DNA of 64,000 nucleotides, taken from assembly GCA_024305745.1 (NCBI GenBank), contig JAHRBS010000009.1, positions 930,001-994,000 of the forward strand, given 5' to 3'. This stretch comes from Polyporus tsugae (Eukaryota > Basidiomycota > Agaricomycetes > Polyporales > Polyporaceae). The notes under the pieces are model-generated. The model saw only the letters and a list, made by a program, of their open reading frames with translations. It was not told where the DNA came from and did not search any database. The translations under genes and the position numbers were made by a program. Below are positions 33,470 to 45,630 of the stretch, one piece after another (positions within the stretch are counted from its first letter, which is position 1; every line of letters starts with the position of its first letter).

Positions 33470-34413
33470 ATGTCAAAGCGTAAACTTGACTCTGTCGACT
33501 TGGAAGCTCACAAACCATCCAAACGTGTCAAGCCACACCCCGACGACACGACTCCCCAACCCGAGCAGGCGCCCCCGCCGAGCACAGTTACACCGGAGAT
33601 AGAGGTGGACCCGGCCAGCGCACCGACTTCGAGCCAGACGACGCCGCGGGAGAACAAGAAACGCATACGCGAGACGGACGAGGTGGAGGGCGGCAATGAC
33701 GGACAATCGACACAGCCGGGCAAGCCTCCACAGCACAAGGACAAGGTCCGCAAGCTGGTGCCACCCCGCCCCTTCCCGACCGTGCCCGCGTCCGTGTCCG
33801 CGACGGGCCCGCGCTCGGCGCACGCGGAGGGCAAGAACTACATCTGCGTCACGCGGCGGACGGAGCTCGGCGCGTACCTCAGGCGTTGCAAGGACGTGTT
33901 TCTCGCGGACGGGTGAGTGCTCGCCGTCCCCTCTCTCCTGCTAGCCGCGCCCCCCGCCATCGCGGTGTGCTGACCACAACCACGAACGTGCTGCTTTTGT
34001 ATATCGTGGATAGGTACAAGACCTTGCACCTGAGCGCGATGGGCGCGGCGATCCCGCACCTGATGCAGCTCGCGCTCTCCCTCCCCGCCATCCTGCCCTA
34101 CCCGCAGGACGAGATACACACCGAGGTCACGACGGGGACCGTCGAGGTGCAGGACGAGCTCGTCCCGGACGACGAGGACGAGGACATCGCGTACCGCACG
34201 CGGGGCAAGTCCACCGTCAGCGTCGTCATCAGGGTCGGGGACGGCGTCGACGAGCCCGCGCCGGCTGGGGCGGGGAAGGGGAGCGGGCGGAAGAACAATC
34301 TCGGTCGAGGCCCCGGCGCGTCGTCGAGCAAACAAAAGGGGGGCGGGAAGCGGGGGCAGAAGGGCGCGGCGAAGCCGATCGTCGTTCGGGAGGATGAGTT
34401 GGACGATACGTGA
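33470..34413 (+). CDS. POP7: RNase P/MRP subunit POP7 (Rpp20), Alba family
   Basis: Exons 33470-33912 and 34014-34413 (101-nt intron GTGAGT...GATAG); 280 aa. The first 115 residues are disordered, rich in Pro, Lys and acidic residues with a likely nuclear signal (PSKRVK). The Alba-like domain follows: NYICVTRRTELGAYLRRCKDVFLADG, then YKTLHLSAMGAAIPHLMQLALSLP and the long strand IHTEVTTGTVEVQDE, with RGKSTVSVVIRVG. POP7 pairs with POP6/Rpp25 to bind the P3 stem of RNase P and MRP RNA for tRNA and rRNA processing. The protein is longer than yeast Pop7 (about 140 aa) because of the N-terminal region and a Gly/Lys-rich C-terminal tail. Confidence 0.88.
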
Positions 34414-35468
34414 ACGGTGACTGAAGGTCCCAGTGGTCGTCTGCATCGTGCCGGGTCTGGTCAGTGCTTTGGGATATTCTGTTACGCCATTCTGTGCTGT
34501 TCGCACATGGGTGATGCCCTTTCGCGCTCCTGGACGGCGTTCGGTAGCGTTCTCGTCTCATTCGGCACCGCCTAGGGCGAATCAGTTTTGCGCAATGTCC
34601 GGTCCCGAAAGGCTGTTGACAGAGGGCATGATTGCGCCGTGCCCATTCTCTCTGCCTCACGGTTGAGTGCGCCGGTCCAAGACGCAACACTTGTCAGGGT
34701 GGGGGATAGGCGTGTTGCACTGGCTTGAAATATGTTGGACGATAGACTTCATGTACTTGAATCATCGCACACGCATCTCCGTGCCATTGGACGGCTTAGC
34801 CAACGAAGGGCCCTATGATATCAAGGCGCTCTTCGACATTGCGCTCAGGGCACACATCTAGCCTTCCTCACGATATCATTGAGAATCAATCCAAAGCAGC
34901 ACCAAGGGGAGCGGTCATGACAAGTCGTTATTGGCATTTACGTCAGTTCGCAAGGGCTACAACTTCGACGAGCGAATAGCGATACACTGCAACTATTTCT
35001 AGAACAAGAGGTCCGTTCAGACACGAATCCACGAAAGGGTCGGCTTTCACATCTGTAAACAGGCGGCAGGAGTAAGCAAGATCAGCATTGGGTCTTCATG
35101 TCCGAAAGAAAATGCGGACGTACCTTGACGTAGAGGAGACGTCTCGTAACGTTGACGCTATCTTTGGGTACCCAACAAGGACCGCTCGCACCCCGCTTTT
35201 CGTGCTTGCCGTCCACACACTGCAACGTGGGCGTCCTCGTGGTCTTATCATCTCCATCACTGTCCACAACTCCTACGACCGCCACAGCAGCCTGCCCAGA
35301 CAGGGTGACGACAGCGTCCGTCGCCCTCGCCGTCTCGGTCATTTGCGCCCGCATCTCCTCATGCCAGATGTCCTTCGCCACAATGTCCCCACCCGACGTC
35401 CCCCTGCCCTCCGCCCCGCCCGGCGTGCCCAAGCCGAGGGGGGCTCCAGAACGGAGCCGCCAGAAAAG
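34414..35468. other. 1-kb intergenic, convergent POP7 and eRF1 genes
   Basis: No gene is recognised. Frames overlapping 35088-35807 on the plus strand are the antisense of eRF1. Confidence 0.5.
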
Positions 35469-37057
35469 TCAGATGGCATCATCGTCCGAGAAGAACTCGT
35501 CGTCATCGTCGTCGACGCTCTGAAGGTTCGTGAAGTCGACCTTGTAGCGCAGGAGGCCGCCGATGCCGCCGAAGCCCTTCACGAACTGGGCGCCTTCCTG
35601 AGAGCGGTTCGTGACGAACTCGAGGTTTGCGCCGAACTCCTTGTACTTCTCCGCGAACCACTCGAGCAGCGACTGCGGGTCGACGACCTTCTCCATCTCG
35701 AGACCGGTGGACTTGTCGAGGAAGCGGTCGCGCTCCTTTTCTTGTTCCTTGTTGGCGTGGATGACGATCTCCTCTGTATTGCGCAATACAGTCAATATGC
35801 TTGTTGAGGTGGGAATTTAGTGATTCACGTACCGCTGGCAGCATTCCGGAGAACGTAGCGAGTGATGTCCAGGTTCTCCCAAACGATGAGCGTCTCCACA
35901 GCACCGAGCTCGAGCGCCTTGAGCGTGTCGTCGATACCAAAGCAGTACTTGCCGGTGTCCTGACTGATCTCGTCGAAGTACTTCTGGATAAGCTTCTTCT
36001 CCTGGACGAACTTGACGTTGGAAAGTGCCTCAGCCGCAAGCTCAATAGCCTATCACACGATATCAACGTTAGGGCACGCTAGCGTGAAAGACGAAAGTAG
36101 AACGCACCTGATTGAAGCCATTCTCACCACCGTAACTGACATCAACGACCTTGATGATTTTGGCAACCAGACGGGGGTCAAACATGTCGCTCTGCGACAA
36201 TTCTGTCTTGAAGTCCGCACTGCCAGCGAGCACGAGACCGGTCACGTTGACCTTGTCACTCGTGATGAAGTGCTGGACAGCCAGCTCGGCGACCTTGCGG
36301 ACGTAGTTGTGACGCTTCTCGTCACGGAGGCGAGCGAAGCGCAGCGCGGACTGACCACCACGGCCGTGCTTCTTGGGGAGGTCGACGGTGAACTTGTGGA
36401 TGACCTCGCGCGTGTTGCCCGCGACCGTGCCGAAGAGTGTGCCGTTACCGTCCATGACGATGAATCCAAACTTGGAGTCGGATTCGAGCAGCTCTTGGAG
36501 CGCTTCGGTGTGGAACTTGTTGTCGCAAAGGTAGAGCGAGCTGAAGTCGACATCGTTGAAACTGGGAATTGCTGAGTATGTTGGAGTGGACGTACGTATT
36601 GATCGGCTTGTGAGGCTCGAAGTCGAAGGAGACCTTCTTTTCCTTGCCTTCATCCGTCAGGATCGTTCCGACGAACAGCACCAGACCGTTCGGAGGCACT
36701 CTGTTGTACAGCTTGAGCCGCTGCTGCGTAGACGTGATGGCGGCGAGCACGGAAAGACGGTTCACTCGGGACTTGATGTTGGAGGCGGTACCGTACTCCT
36801 GTGTCAACATGGCGGAGACACGGGAAATTTGATCCTGTAGCCCAAGGTGAGCGATCGGATGGCGATCCTAGGACAATTCATGCACCTTGGGCGGGATGAT
36901 GAGCGAGATCATGGAAGTACCAGCTCTGGAGAGTGCGATGAGCAGAAGCGAAGACGACGAATGAAGGGTGGACGTACCCTCTGGCGGCGTCGAGGCTCTT
37001 GATGAGCTTCTTCACCTTCCACATCTGGATGTTCTGCTCCGCTGGATCCTGACTCAT
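35469..37057 (-). CDS. SUP45: eukaryotic peptide chain release factor eRF1
   Basis: Six exons (minus): 36978-37057, 36886-36925, 36596-36834, 36108-36540, 35833-36049, 35469-35773; 437 aa, the standard family length. Domain N has [20 protein letters not shown] and the stop-codon reading motif [11 protein letters not shown]. Residues near 125 read YLCDNKF. Domain M has [14 protein letters not shown] with the catalytic GGQ. The C domain ends in a typical acidic tail ([14 protein letters not shown]). The protein enters the ribosomal A site with eRF3 at all three stops and triggers peptidyl-tRNA hydrolysis. All recognition motifs are intact, so standard termination is expected; this bears on how the in-frame stops in the transposons should be read. 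Confidence 0.96.
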
Positions 37058-37358
37058 CTTGGCAGCAGACTACAGCCCGTAGAGAGACCTTTTGTGCGGT
37101 GTTGAGGAGGGAGGATGGAGGAAGGGAAACGGAGAAGAGTGCGTCGAGTCTAGGAGTCTGGTCTGACTTGGGTCTGACTCTGGGAAGCCCCGAGACCCGA
37201 GGCAGGAGGATTAGAAGCGCCCGCACTGGGGCCACTGCGGGCAAACAAGGACAAACACACAGTGACTGTCCATTGCCAAAGCGTCCAACCTGTCCGTCGC
37301 GTTCGCGGTCACCAGACTCCCTCCCCTCGCCCTCTCGCCCTCTCGAACCTCATCCACA
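37058..37358. promoter_or_regulatory. divergent promoter of eRF1 and CDC12
   Basis: 301 bp between divergent starts. CT-rich tracts precede the septin ATG (37315-37355). No clear TATA box is visible, as expected for housekeeping genes. Confidence 0.45.
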
Positions 37359-39168
37359 ATGGCTGCACCTTTTTCCGACGGTATTGGCATTGCCAACCTG
37401 CCCAACCAGGTGAGAAACCCGAGCTCTTGTGATAGTGCGTAGTGGGAAGACTAAAGACTCGGGGCTTTGCTTGTTGTAGAGGCACAAGATTGTCGCCAAG
37501 CGCGGGGCGCACTTCACCGTCATGGTTGTTGGTGAGTACGATTCCAGTTCATTATCTTGTTGGAAGGAGATAGCTGGGAGCCCGAATGAGGGGTTGTGGA
37601 ACGCGCTGGTTGTTATGCCACGCTGTCCTGCACTCAATCAGTTTGGCATCGTTTGGCACGTGGGGGTTATTTGTGTGCACTTTGCTCTTGCTAACAAGCA
37701 TGAAGCTTGCTAGAATTGCACGGTCTGTGGTGCAAAAGCATGGCTGCGGTAAGGTCGCGATGCCTCTCGCCCTCACAACTCCCCGTGGGTGCACCCAGTC
37801 GCGACGCACCTCCTGTCCCATTTAAGCATTGTGCATGCCCATGCGTCCCTAACGTGTTGGGAATCGAATTTCCCCCTTGATCCCTTGTACGATGGAATGC
37901 AATTCTCTCCTGTGCAGGACATGGCGCGGCCCCTTGCTAACTTCCATATATATTCCTCTGTTAACCCTTCTTCCTACGATTCCTAACTTACATTCATCCA
38001 GGCGAGTCTGGTCTCGGCAAGACTACGTTGATCAACACCCTCTTTTCAACTGAGCTCTCCCCGGCCAAGAACTACACCAGGCGTCACCAAAAGCAGCTAG
38101 ACAAGCTGACCGAGGTTGAGATCATCAAGGCGGAGCTCGAGGAGAAGCAGTTCAAGACGAAGCTGACCGTCATCGACACACCCGGCTTCGGTGACTACGT
38201 CAACAACCGCGACTCGTGGGCACCCATTGTCGACTTCATTGACGACCAGCATGAAGCGTACATGCGCCAGGAGCAGCAGCCCGAGCGAAGGGAGAAGACA
38301 GACCTCAGAGTTCATGCTTGCCTGTACTTCATCCGTCCGACGGGCCACACGTGAGTTCCATTTGGCGGATCGCTCTTTTTGCATGACTGCTGATTGAGAT
38401 GTTACAGTCTCAAGCCTCTGGATATTGAGATTATGAAGCGTCTGGGCACGCGCGTCAACCTTATCCCCGTCATCGCCAAGGCCGATACCCTCACCCATGC
38501 CGACATGCACACCTTCAAGGAGCGCGTACGTATCGCTTTACAACCGTTTTCATTTCCGCGCCCGCTTACGCCCGTTTGTGGGGCTGTAGATTCGACAGGT
38601 CATCCAGGCGCAGGGTATCCGTATCTACCAGCCTCCCATTGAGGCCGATGACGAAGTCAGCGCAGAGCACGCCCGCGTTCTCTCCGAGGCAATGCCGTTC
38701 TCTATCATCGGCTCGACCGAGGATGTCGTCACTGCTGACGGCCGCACCGTCAAGGGTCGCGAGTACCTCTGGGGTATCGCTGAGGTCGAGAACGAGGCGC
38801 ACTGCGACTTCCGCAAGCTGCGCTCGCTCTTGATCCGGACGTACATGCTCGACCTCATCTCGTCCACGGAGGACCTGCACTACGAGAACTACCGGCAGGC
38901 ACAGATGGAGACTCGCAAGTTCGGAGAGCAGAAGCCGCGCAAGTTCGAGAACCCGAAGTTCAAGGAGGAGGAGGAGGCGCTCCGGAAGCGGTTCACGGAA
39001 CAGGTCAAGGCGGAGGAGGCGCGCTTCAGGCAGTGGGAGCAGCACCTCATCGCGGAGCGCGACCGGCTCAACAAGGACCTCGAGTTGGCGCACAGCGCGA
39101 TCAAGTCGCTTGAGGCTGAGCTCGACAACCTCCAGGTCGGTTACGGTCGCGGGACCGGTAGGCGGTGA
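37359..39168 (+). CDS. CDC12: septin, Cdc12 type
   Basis: Exons 37359-37409, 37480-37531, 38002-38350, 38408-38525, 38590-39168; 382 aa. The septin GTPase core shows the P-loop GESGLGKTTLINTLF, switch II DTPGFGDYVNN, the AKAD specificity motif (IPVIAKADTL) and the septin unique element (ENEAHCDFRKLRSLLIRTYMLDLI). The start GIGIANLPNQRHKIV and FIDDQHEAYMRQEQQP match the Cdc12 group. A C-terminal coiled coil (about 310-372) follows. Septins form hetero-octamers and filaments at septa and hyphal necks. The second intron is 470 nt, far longer than the rest, and splits the P-loop Gly codon; I see no gene inside it. Confidence 0.93.
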
Positions 39169-39788
39169 GGTCGCATCGTGTGCATGCGCGACGCCCCAAG
39201 CTTGTTGGGTTGTTCTCCGCTCCCTCTTTTCCCCGCTTTCGCTCCGGTGTCACAAAATACCTCTTATACTTTCCTCTCCTGCTTGTTGCAGTGACCGACC
39301 GTTCCGCACGATACCCCACCCGGCCCGCGCCCGCTCGTTATACAATATCATTTCCTTGTGCTTGTTGTGCCTCCGCCGTTGTGTCTGCGCGTTGCCCTTT
39401 GCTAGGCTTTTTTTGGAAGGACGTACATACGTACAGCGTGTAGTGGATCCTTCGTCGCTCGTTCGTTGTTTGACTTTGGTACACGTAGTGGTATTCATTA
39501 CCTCGACGGTTAGTAACTGATAATGATTTCTTTATGTGTTCGACTCGGGGGTGCGCATTCTAGGGGGCATCTGTCACTGGGCAGATGTCTCCTTTACATG
39601 TCCTAACGCTGTAACCAACAGGTCCAGCTTAATTGTTCTATTTAAGTTGTGACAGCGCCGCTTACACTCGAGGCGCCGGCCCGTCTTGGCCACCGTTTGA
39701 AGTTGCTCGTTAACCACCGTTTGACCACCGTGTCCCTCCGCCTTGTTGCACCACTCCTTGCTGCTCGCCGTTAGCTGGTATTCGTCCA
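39169..39788. other. 620 bp intergenic, septin 3' flank and NUP84 promoter
   Basis: T-rich sequence after the septin stop, then a short promoter with two repeats of the phrase gttaaccaccgtttgaccaccg just before the NUP84 start. Nothing else is seen. Confidence 0.45.
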
Positions 39789-42700
39789 ATGGCTGAGTCC
39801 CTCTACGCTTCATGCGCATCAGTCTTATCTCTGTGCCAGGCGAACAAGGACGACCTCGAAACCCTTCTACATCCCGAAACTGGCTTCGCCCCTCGCCTTC
39901 GTGAGATATGCAACCAGCAGTAAGTGTTCTACCTATCTATTGAGTGATGGCACGTCATAATGTGCCCCTCAGACTCGCAGAGTTGCAGGAAGCGGCGGCG
40001 GAGGGAAGTGTTTCGTCTAGCGAATTGGATGCTCTCAAGATGGAGAGCGATACTTGGGCACTGTTGCAGGCACTCATGTCGTACGTGTCCACCATCCGTT
40101 TCCTCGCTCCACAATGCAAATGTGACCCGAAAGGCTTCGCAAAACTACCCCGCCCGAGTACCCACATCCCCGAGACCTTCTCGCCGCCAACCCGTACACG
40201 CCACCCGCCACCCTCGCCCAGTCCATCATGCACGCGTCGCCCCTTCTGTCCGCCCTCGTCGTAGTGCGAGAATGGCTCCATGACTCAGCTCCTCTACCAG
40301 CAACCCCTGGCGCCACCAACGGCTACTGGCGGTTTACGCGAAACGCGGTCCTGCAAGGCAAGCGGACGGGTCGGATCGCTGGAGGCGTGGTTGCAGAGTT
40401 GGATCCGGATGCGGTGAACAGGGGTGGAGAGGAAGGAAAAGGATTGGCACCTGACGACGCGGTAAGCCCATTTGTTCTGAAGTCGCCCTCGTCTCATCAC
40501 CGCACGCATACTGGACTGTGTCACTTTCTCGTAAGCAGAGGATGCGGGCTTGTGCTAACCGTGCAACAACTAGGCGTATGACAAGGCTATACTACAGGCA
40601 CTGTACGCGCATGTGCGCGCAGGTCAGTTGGAGGAGGCGGTCGAGCTTTGCAGGAAAGCGAACCAACCATGGCGTGCTGCGAGCATTCGCGGCGCGTTTC
40701 TCTTCCAGTGGCGCGCGATAGGTGAGTTATACGCACCTCTCTTCACCCACGTCGTACAGCTCACACCTTTTCCGAGTGTAGCAAATGAACCGCGGGACGA
40801 GGACGCGATGGATGACGAAGATACAGAGGACTCCCAGCAATGGCACGGGAACGTTCGCAGACAAATGTGGAAAACCGTGTGTCATCGGACAGCACTTAAC
40901 GTGAGTTTGCATCCTTCTACCCACTCCCGCTTGTTCTCACCGCATCGACCGTGCAGACCACCCTCTCCCCCACAGAACGCGCACTGTACGCCGCGCTCGC
41001 ACCAACGCCGTCCACCTCAGCCGTCCTCAAAGCCGTGTGCCGGACCTGGGAAGACCATCTCTGGGCACTCGTCAGCATTGCGTGCGAGGAGCGCCTCAGC
41101 CTCGGGCTGGCAAGCATCGCGCGCGAGTGCTTCTGGGAGAGCGGCCTGGGTGCGCTTGAGGGCGGGGCTTCAGGTGTAGCGGACGGCGTGGTGCCACTGA
41201 ACTCGGATGAAGACGAGGAGTGGGAGGATGATGTGATGAAGATGCTGGAGGGCCTCAGCAACGTGCAGGTCTCGGAGGGTGCGCCTGCGGACCACCCGTA
41301 CCACGTTTCGCAGCTGCACATCATCTTGGATAGAACGGACGAGCTGCTGGAGGCGTTCGCGAACGGATTGCAGGAGGGGCTGTACGTCTCAGCGCCGGAG
41401 TAAGTTCCTCGTTGTGTGGTCCACCGTGAAGAAATGGTTGACGGACTCGGACAGGTACCCGGCAATGACACGCTTCTTCGCGCACCTCTGCCTCTTCCTC
41501 CAGCTGATCGACATTCAGGTCTCACCGTTCGCGACGCAGATCATCCTCGAGGCGTACCTTCGCGTGCTCGAGCAAGCTGGCCAGCGCGAGCTCATTGCAA
41601 TGTACGCGGGCGCGCTTGGCGATAACGCTGTCGAACGCTATGCTCTTTTCCTCACGTCACTCGAGCTCGCAGGCGACGCGACTGAGCGGCGACTCGCGCT
41701 AACGCGCGCGCGGGAGCACGGTCTCGATATCGAGCGTGTCGCCATCGTCACGGCAGAGCGCACGATCGAGAAGACATTCACGGTGCGTCATCTGTCGCCG
41801 AAGCATCCTGAAAAGAGCGTTGGTATTGAGAAGAGGTGCATTGGACAGATACTCCCTCCGGCGAAGGGCCCCTTGCCGTCGATCATCGAGCTGGAGCCTG
41901 CGCCAACGGACGCGGAGATCCTGCTCCTGCGGTCGATCGAGTGGACGACATTCCTGGAGTCGACATACGACACCGCGCTCGAGCAGGCGAACGTCATCCT
42001 CCGGTACTTCCTTGGTACGCGCACCGATATTCCATGCCCCCAACAATTACTTATGACCTCGTAGGCCGAGGGCGGATCCAGCTGTCAAAGACGCTGCTGG
42101 ACATGCTCCCGCCGGAGCTCGGGAGCCTGACGGAGCCCGAGGACCAGGCAACGGAGTACATGCACTACCGCCAGTTCTTCAATGTATGGGAGCTCCTCGC
42201 GCGTGTCGTGGAGACGCAGGCGCTGGAGCAGCCGCAGATGAACAAGGACACGCGGGCGGCGTGGTTGAGCGATTACAAGGTGCGTGTGCACTGGTGCTGG
42301 TGTGCAATGAATGGTTGTGCTGAGAGAGGTGTCCATCTAGACTTTGATCGAGCAGGCCAGGGAGCAGGTCATTAAACTGCTCACGACGGACTGGCTCATG
42401 CTGGACCCGGACGTCCCCAATGGTGGGTGCTTGGCATCTGTGGATTGCCAATGCGTCAGAAACTGGGACTAAGCGAGGAAACCATCTTTCAGGGGACCGA
42501 AGGCGGCGCGACCTCGTCCGCATCCGGCACACATACATCCCCGAACTCATCATCCGCCTGCACTCCATCCTAGTCGGTTCGCGCAGTCGCATCCCCGAGT
42601 GCGTCCTTCCACTGTTGTATCGCAAATCTCACAGCTTACACGGTAGTACAGGAACATCAAATACGCGTTGTCGCTGGTCAACGTCGTCGCGGACTCGCGC

Positions 42701-42832
42701 TACAGACTCTACGACGACTTCTCGAGCCAGGACGGCCGTCGGCTGGGCGACTACCTGGGCGCTGTCCGCCAGGCCGTACTTGCGGGATTAGAGGGCGGCG
42801 GATCAGACCCGTTCCGTATACTGACGTTGTAG
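39789..42832 (+). CDS. NUP84: nuclear pore Y-complex protein Nup84/Nup107
   Basis: Eleven exons: 39789-39919, 39973-40080, 40134-40461, 40574-40721, 40782-40900, 40957-41399, 41455-42014, 42065-42279, 42341-42422, 42493-42598, 42652-42832; 806 aa, all phases agree. Hallmarks of the all-helical Nup84/Nup100 domain are GYWRFTRNAVLQGKRTG, AYDKAILQALYAHVRAGQLEEAVELCRKANQPWRAASIRGA, RRQMWKTVCHRTA, FFAHLCLFLQLI and the C-terminal RIRHTYIPELIIRLHSIL. It is a scaffold subunit of the outer Y-complex of the nuclear pore, contacting Nup133 and the Nup145C/Sec13 arm. An acidic low-complexity stretch (DEDAMDDEDTED) lies near residue 240. The number of introns is high but each is 50-60 nt except two. Confidence 0.93.
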
Positions 42833-43732
42833 GTTCCGAAAACGAAGGGGTTTGACTGCAATGGGAATTTTCCTGTTCGGACAACCGCCCGTAGCGTGTT
42901 CGTTCCTGTCATCTCCGACGCGATTGCGCTCTTCGCAGGCCCTGGTCACGGTTGTCCCATCCATCTGAAGCAATGTCTCGACAGTTGAGATGCCGAGTCT
43001 CGAGAGGATAAAAACCTTCGGTATTCGTTGTATCAGAACGTTGACACTTGTATTGGCACATTTACAGGTGATAATGATGAGACAGCCAATTTTTTTGGTT
43101 CACGCCTGTGGCACCCTCCGAACATTCCTTCGGAGCCATCTTCCCGCTTTACCTGCCCATCCATGCCGGTGACCACGAACATGTGCTCACCTTCAAGCAG
43201 CATTTTCTTGCCTTGCAGAGCCTTAGCACATACTAAAGCAGTGGTCTTCGTCCGCAGAAAGATCATCATGATCACACCGGCTAGACAGCCCGCGCCGCGC
43301 GAGAGTGACGTTATATGTATGGAGGCTGCACACTCAGAGGCTGCAGTAAATGCTCGCGCGGTCGTTACAAGTGTCGACGTCCCGCAACGAATGTCAGTGG
43401 GCATCTCTTCCTTGACAGGCTTACAGGTTACTGTGAAGTTACTCCAGTTACCGTGGTACGTGGTGGCAGTGGTGCGGCACAGTGGGGGATATGCCATCAT
43501 ATGCGGGCTCGCGTTCGCTTCGCACTTTGGATGGGGCTCGGCGAGAATCTCGCACTTGGCATGTTGGCTCGTTGTCTACAGACCTCGACACTTTCTGCAG
43601 GCAATAGCTGCCAGTTTTATCATGTTTCGAAATCAACTGTAACTAATATGTGAAAATGACCCTTCATAGTACTAGTGCGTGGGGAGGTGAACAGGACGCC
43701 TGGAAAGCTCCGACGAGTGTCGTTGCGCCGAG
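42833..43732. other. 900 bp between convergent genes, uncertain ORFs only
   Basis: A 155-codon minus-strand frame (43033-43500) has one hydrophobic segment (CLAGVIMMIFL) but no exon context or family match. It is not called as a gene. Confidence 0.4.
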
Positions 43733-44516
43733 TCACACCGCCGACTTCTCCGTCTTCCTCTTCTCAGCGGCGACGGTCGTCTTCACCCTCCCCATCTGTT
43801 CTCCGCCTTCAACACGTCCTCGACGCTTGGGCCGCCCCATGATCGCCATGAGCCGTCGCGGGTGCCCTGCCACCTTCTCTTCGATTTCGAGATCAACCAC
43901 CGCATAGTGCCGCCGCCCGTTGCAATTGGCAATCATGAATCCCTGGAGTTCACAGATGAACGACTTGAGTTCGTGCACCTGCTGCAACCACAGCTCGCTG
44001 AACACGCATGCGAAACAGAGGGGGGCTGAGATGAAGAACGAGAGCACGCCATGGATCAAGATCGCGATGCGCCACTGTGGAGATGGTAGACCAAGTAGAA
44101 AGAAAGCGGCGAATCAGACAAAGGCCGGAGGTGAACATGATCAACTCACGGATGAGGGCGGCGAGTCGGAAGAGGTTGCAACTGAAGCTGCTGAAGGCTT
44201 AATCATGGCCGCGGAGACACACACGATGGTCGTGCTGCAGTAAAACAAGGCGGAAATGCCGAGGATGATCCCCAGCTTGAGCTTTCTGACTGTGCACGCG
44301 TGACGCCAACGAATCATTAATCATTACTGTAATCAGCGCCAGTCTCCAGCCCGACCCTCACACGAAACACTCACCAGCCATCTCTACATCGTCCAACGCC
44401 AGCTTCGCCTCCTTCAGTGTCGGCTGTAACCGCTCCTCCAACGTCTCCCCGTCCCCTATCAGCCTCACGGCCTCAGAGCGGGGCGACTTGGGCGCAGCGT
44501 CAGCCCGAGGCGACAT
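43733..44516 (-). CDS. two-pass membrane protein of unknown function (paralogue 1)
   Basis: Exons (minus): 44375-44516, 44150-44289, 43733-44074; 207 aa. An N-terminal acidic/basic amphipathic region (MSPRADAAPKSPRSEAV... ERLQPTLKEAKLALDDVEMA) is followed by two predicted membrane helices (LGIILGISALFYCSTTIVCV and IAILIHGVLSFFISAPLCFACVF). Then comes a cytosol-like segment LKSFICELQGFMIANCNGRRHYAVVDLE and a basic tail. Its exon layout and the ELQGFMI / RRLMAIMGR segments match the gene at 45631-46379 (DLQVFMI / RQLEAIIGR), so the two are diverged tandem paralogues. I do not know the family. Confidence 0.65.
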
Positions 44517-45630
44517 GACGTGAGCAGGCGGGGGCAACAGGAGGCTATCAGAAACACCAGCGGGCTAGTTCGGGTTCGTCACTGTGGACATGGGGTAGCG
44601 CAGGCGGGTGGGTCTGGTCGCTGTAGGTCATGGGCGGGGAGTTTTGTGGGTTGCTGGTGTTATACCCGTTTCTGGTGGCGTAGCCCCTCCCGATGAGGGG
44701 AGTGGGAGAGGGGAGGGCATGCAGCACCTCCATAGGGGATGATGTTAGTCCCTAACACTTCATGGTACGGAGACGGTGCGTGACGAAGATACTTATGCTG
44801 AAGGCTGTCGCGAGCGTCATCCCAGGCACTGGCTCCCGCCCTCCACGCCGTCAATCATCGACCTGGATGACCGAGGACGGCGGCGGGAGAGCATCGCTGC
44901 AGACGCGCGTGCGAAGATTAGCAGGTCGGTATCGGGTTAATATAACGATCCAGGACTTACAAACTTGAGCGACACCGCCGTTACCGGCGTTATCAAGGCT
45001 ATGGCACGACGATGCCCGCGAATCTCTTGGCAACTAGGTGCGTGAGCTTGTGCAGGATCGGGCTCGGGTTGTTTGCGAATGACACGATAGGAAATAGGAG
45101 GGTCAAGAAAATGACGCAGTCAAGAAATGAAACAAGAGGCTGAGATGCGGCGGTATCGGGATTCGGCGTATCTCTTGCACGTCATTGACATGGTGTAACC
45201 AGTGCTGCGGCATGTCCGAGAGCGCGACGGTGTCTGGGCAAGCAGATGACGGACGCTATAGGCAGAGAGGACAAAAAGACAGGAGAAACGTGCTTCAAGT
45301 TCAACGTGAGCGACCTGGCAAGTATGTACGCAAATGCATTGAGCAAACAGAGCCTGGAGGCTTAGGTAATAAGTCATCAATAGACACACGGCTCGCGTCC
45401 TGTCTCCTACTTTGGCGACGATTAGAACGGCATCGAACATCTGCACTAGAGCCTAGAGGACGACGGCAGGGGTTGACGAGATGCTCACGGGCTACAATGC
45501 CGACGGTGAATGTATCTCCAAGTCAGATGAGGGAAACACTAAACCCTGTGCACGCTTCGGCCGATGGAGAACCCACAATGAGCGACTGGTCGGGTTGATC
45601 TCGCAGGCCGGAGTATCCGCTACCATTGGT
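44517..45630. other. 1.1 kb with decayed membrane-protein-like fragments
   Basis: On the minus strand short stretches such as MQMFDAVLIVAK (about 45410-45446) and CVIFLTLLFPIVSF (near 45080) look like pieces of membrane helices. No continuous exon chain could be built. It may be a third, degraded copy of the neighbouring gene type or of another membrane family. Confidence 0.35.

Noticed and set aside
43033..43500. 155-codon minus-strand frame with one hydrophobic stretch
   Set aside because: No exon context or family resemblance. It could be a gene fragment but cannot be supported.
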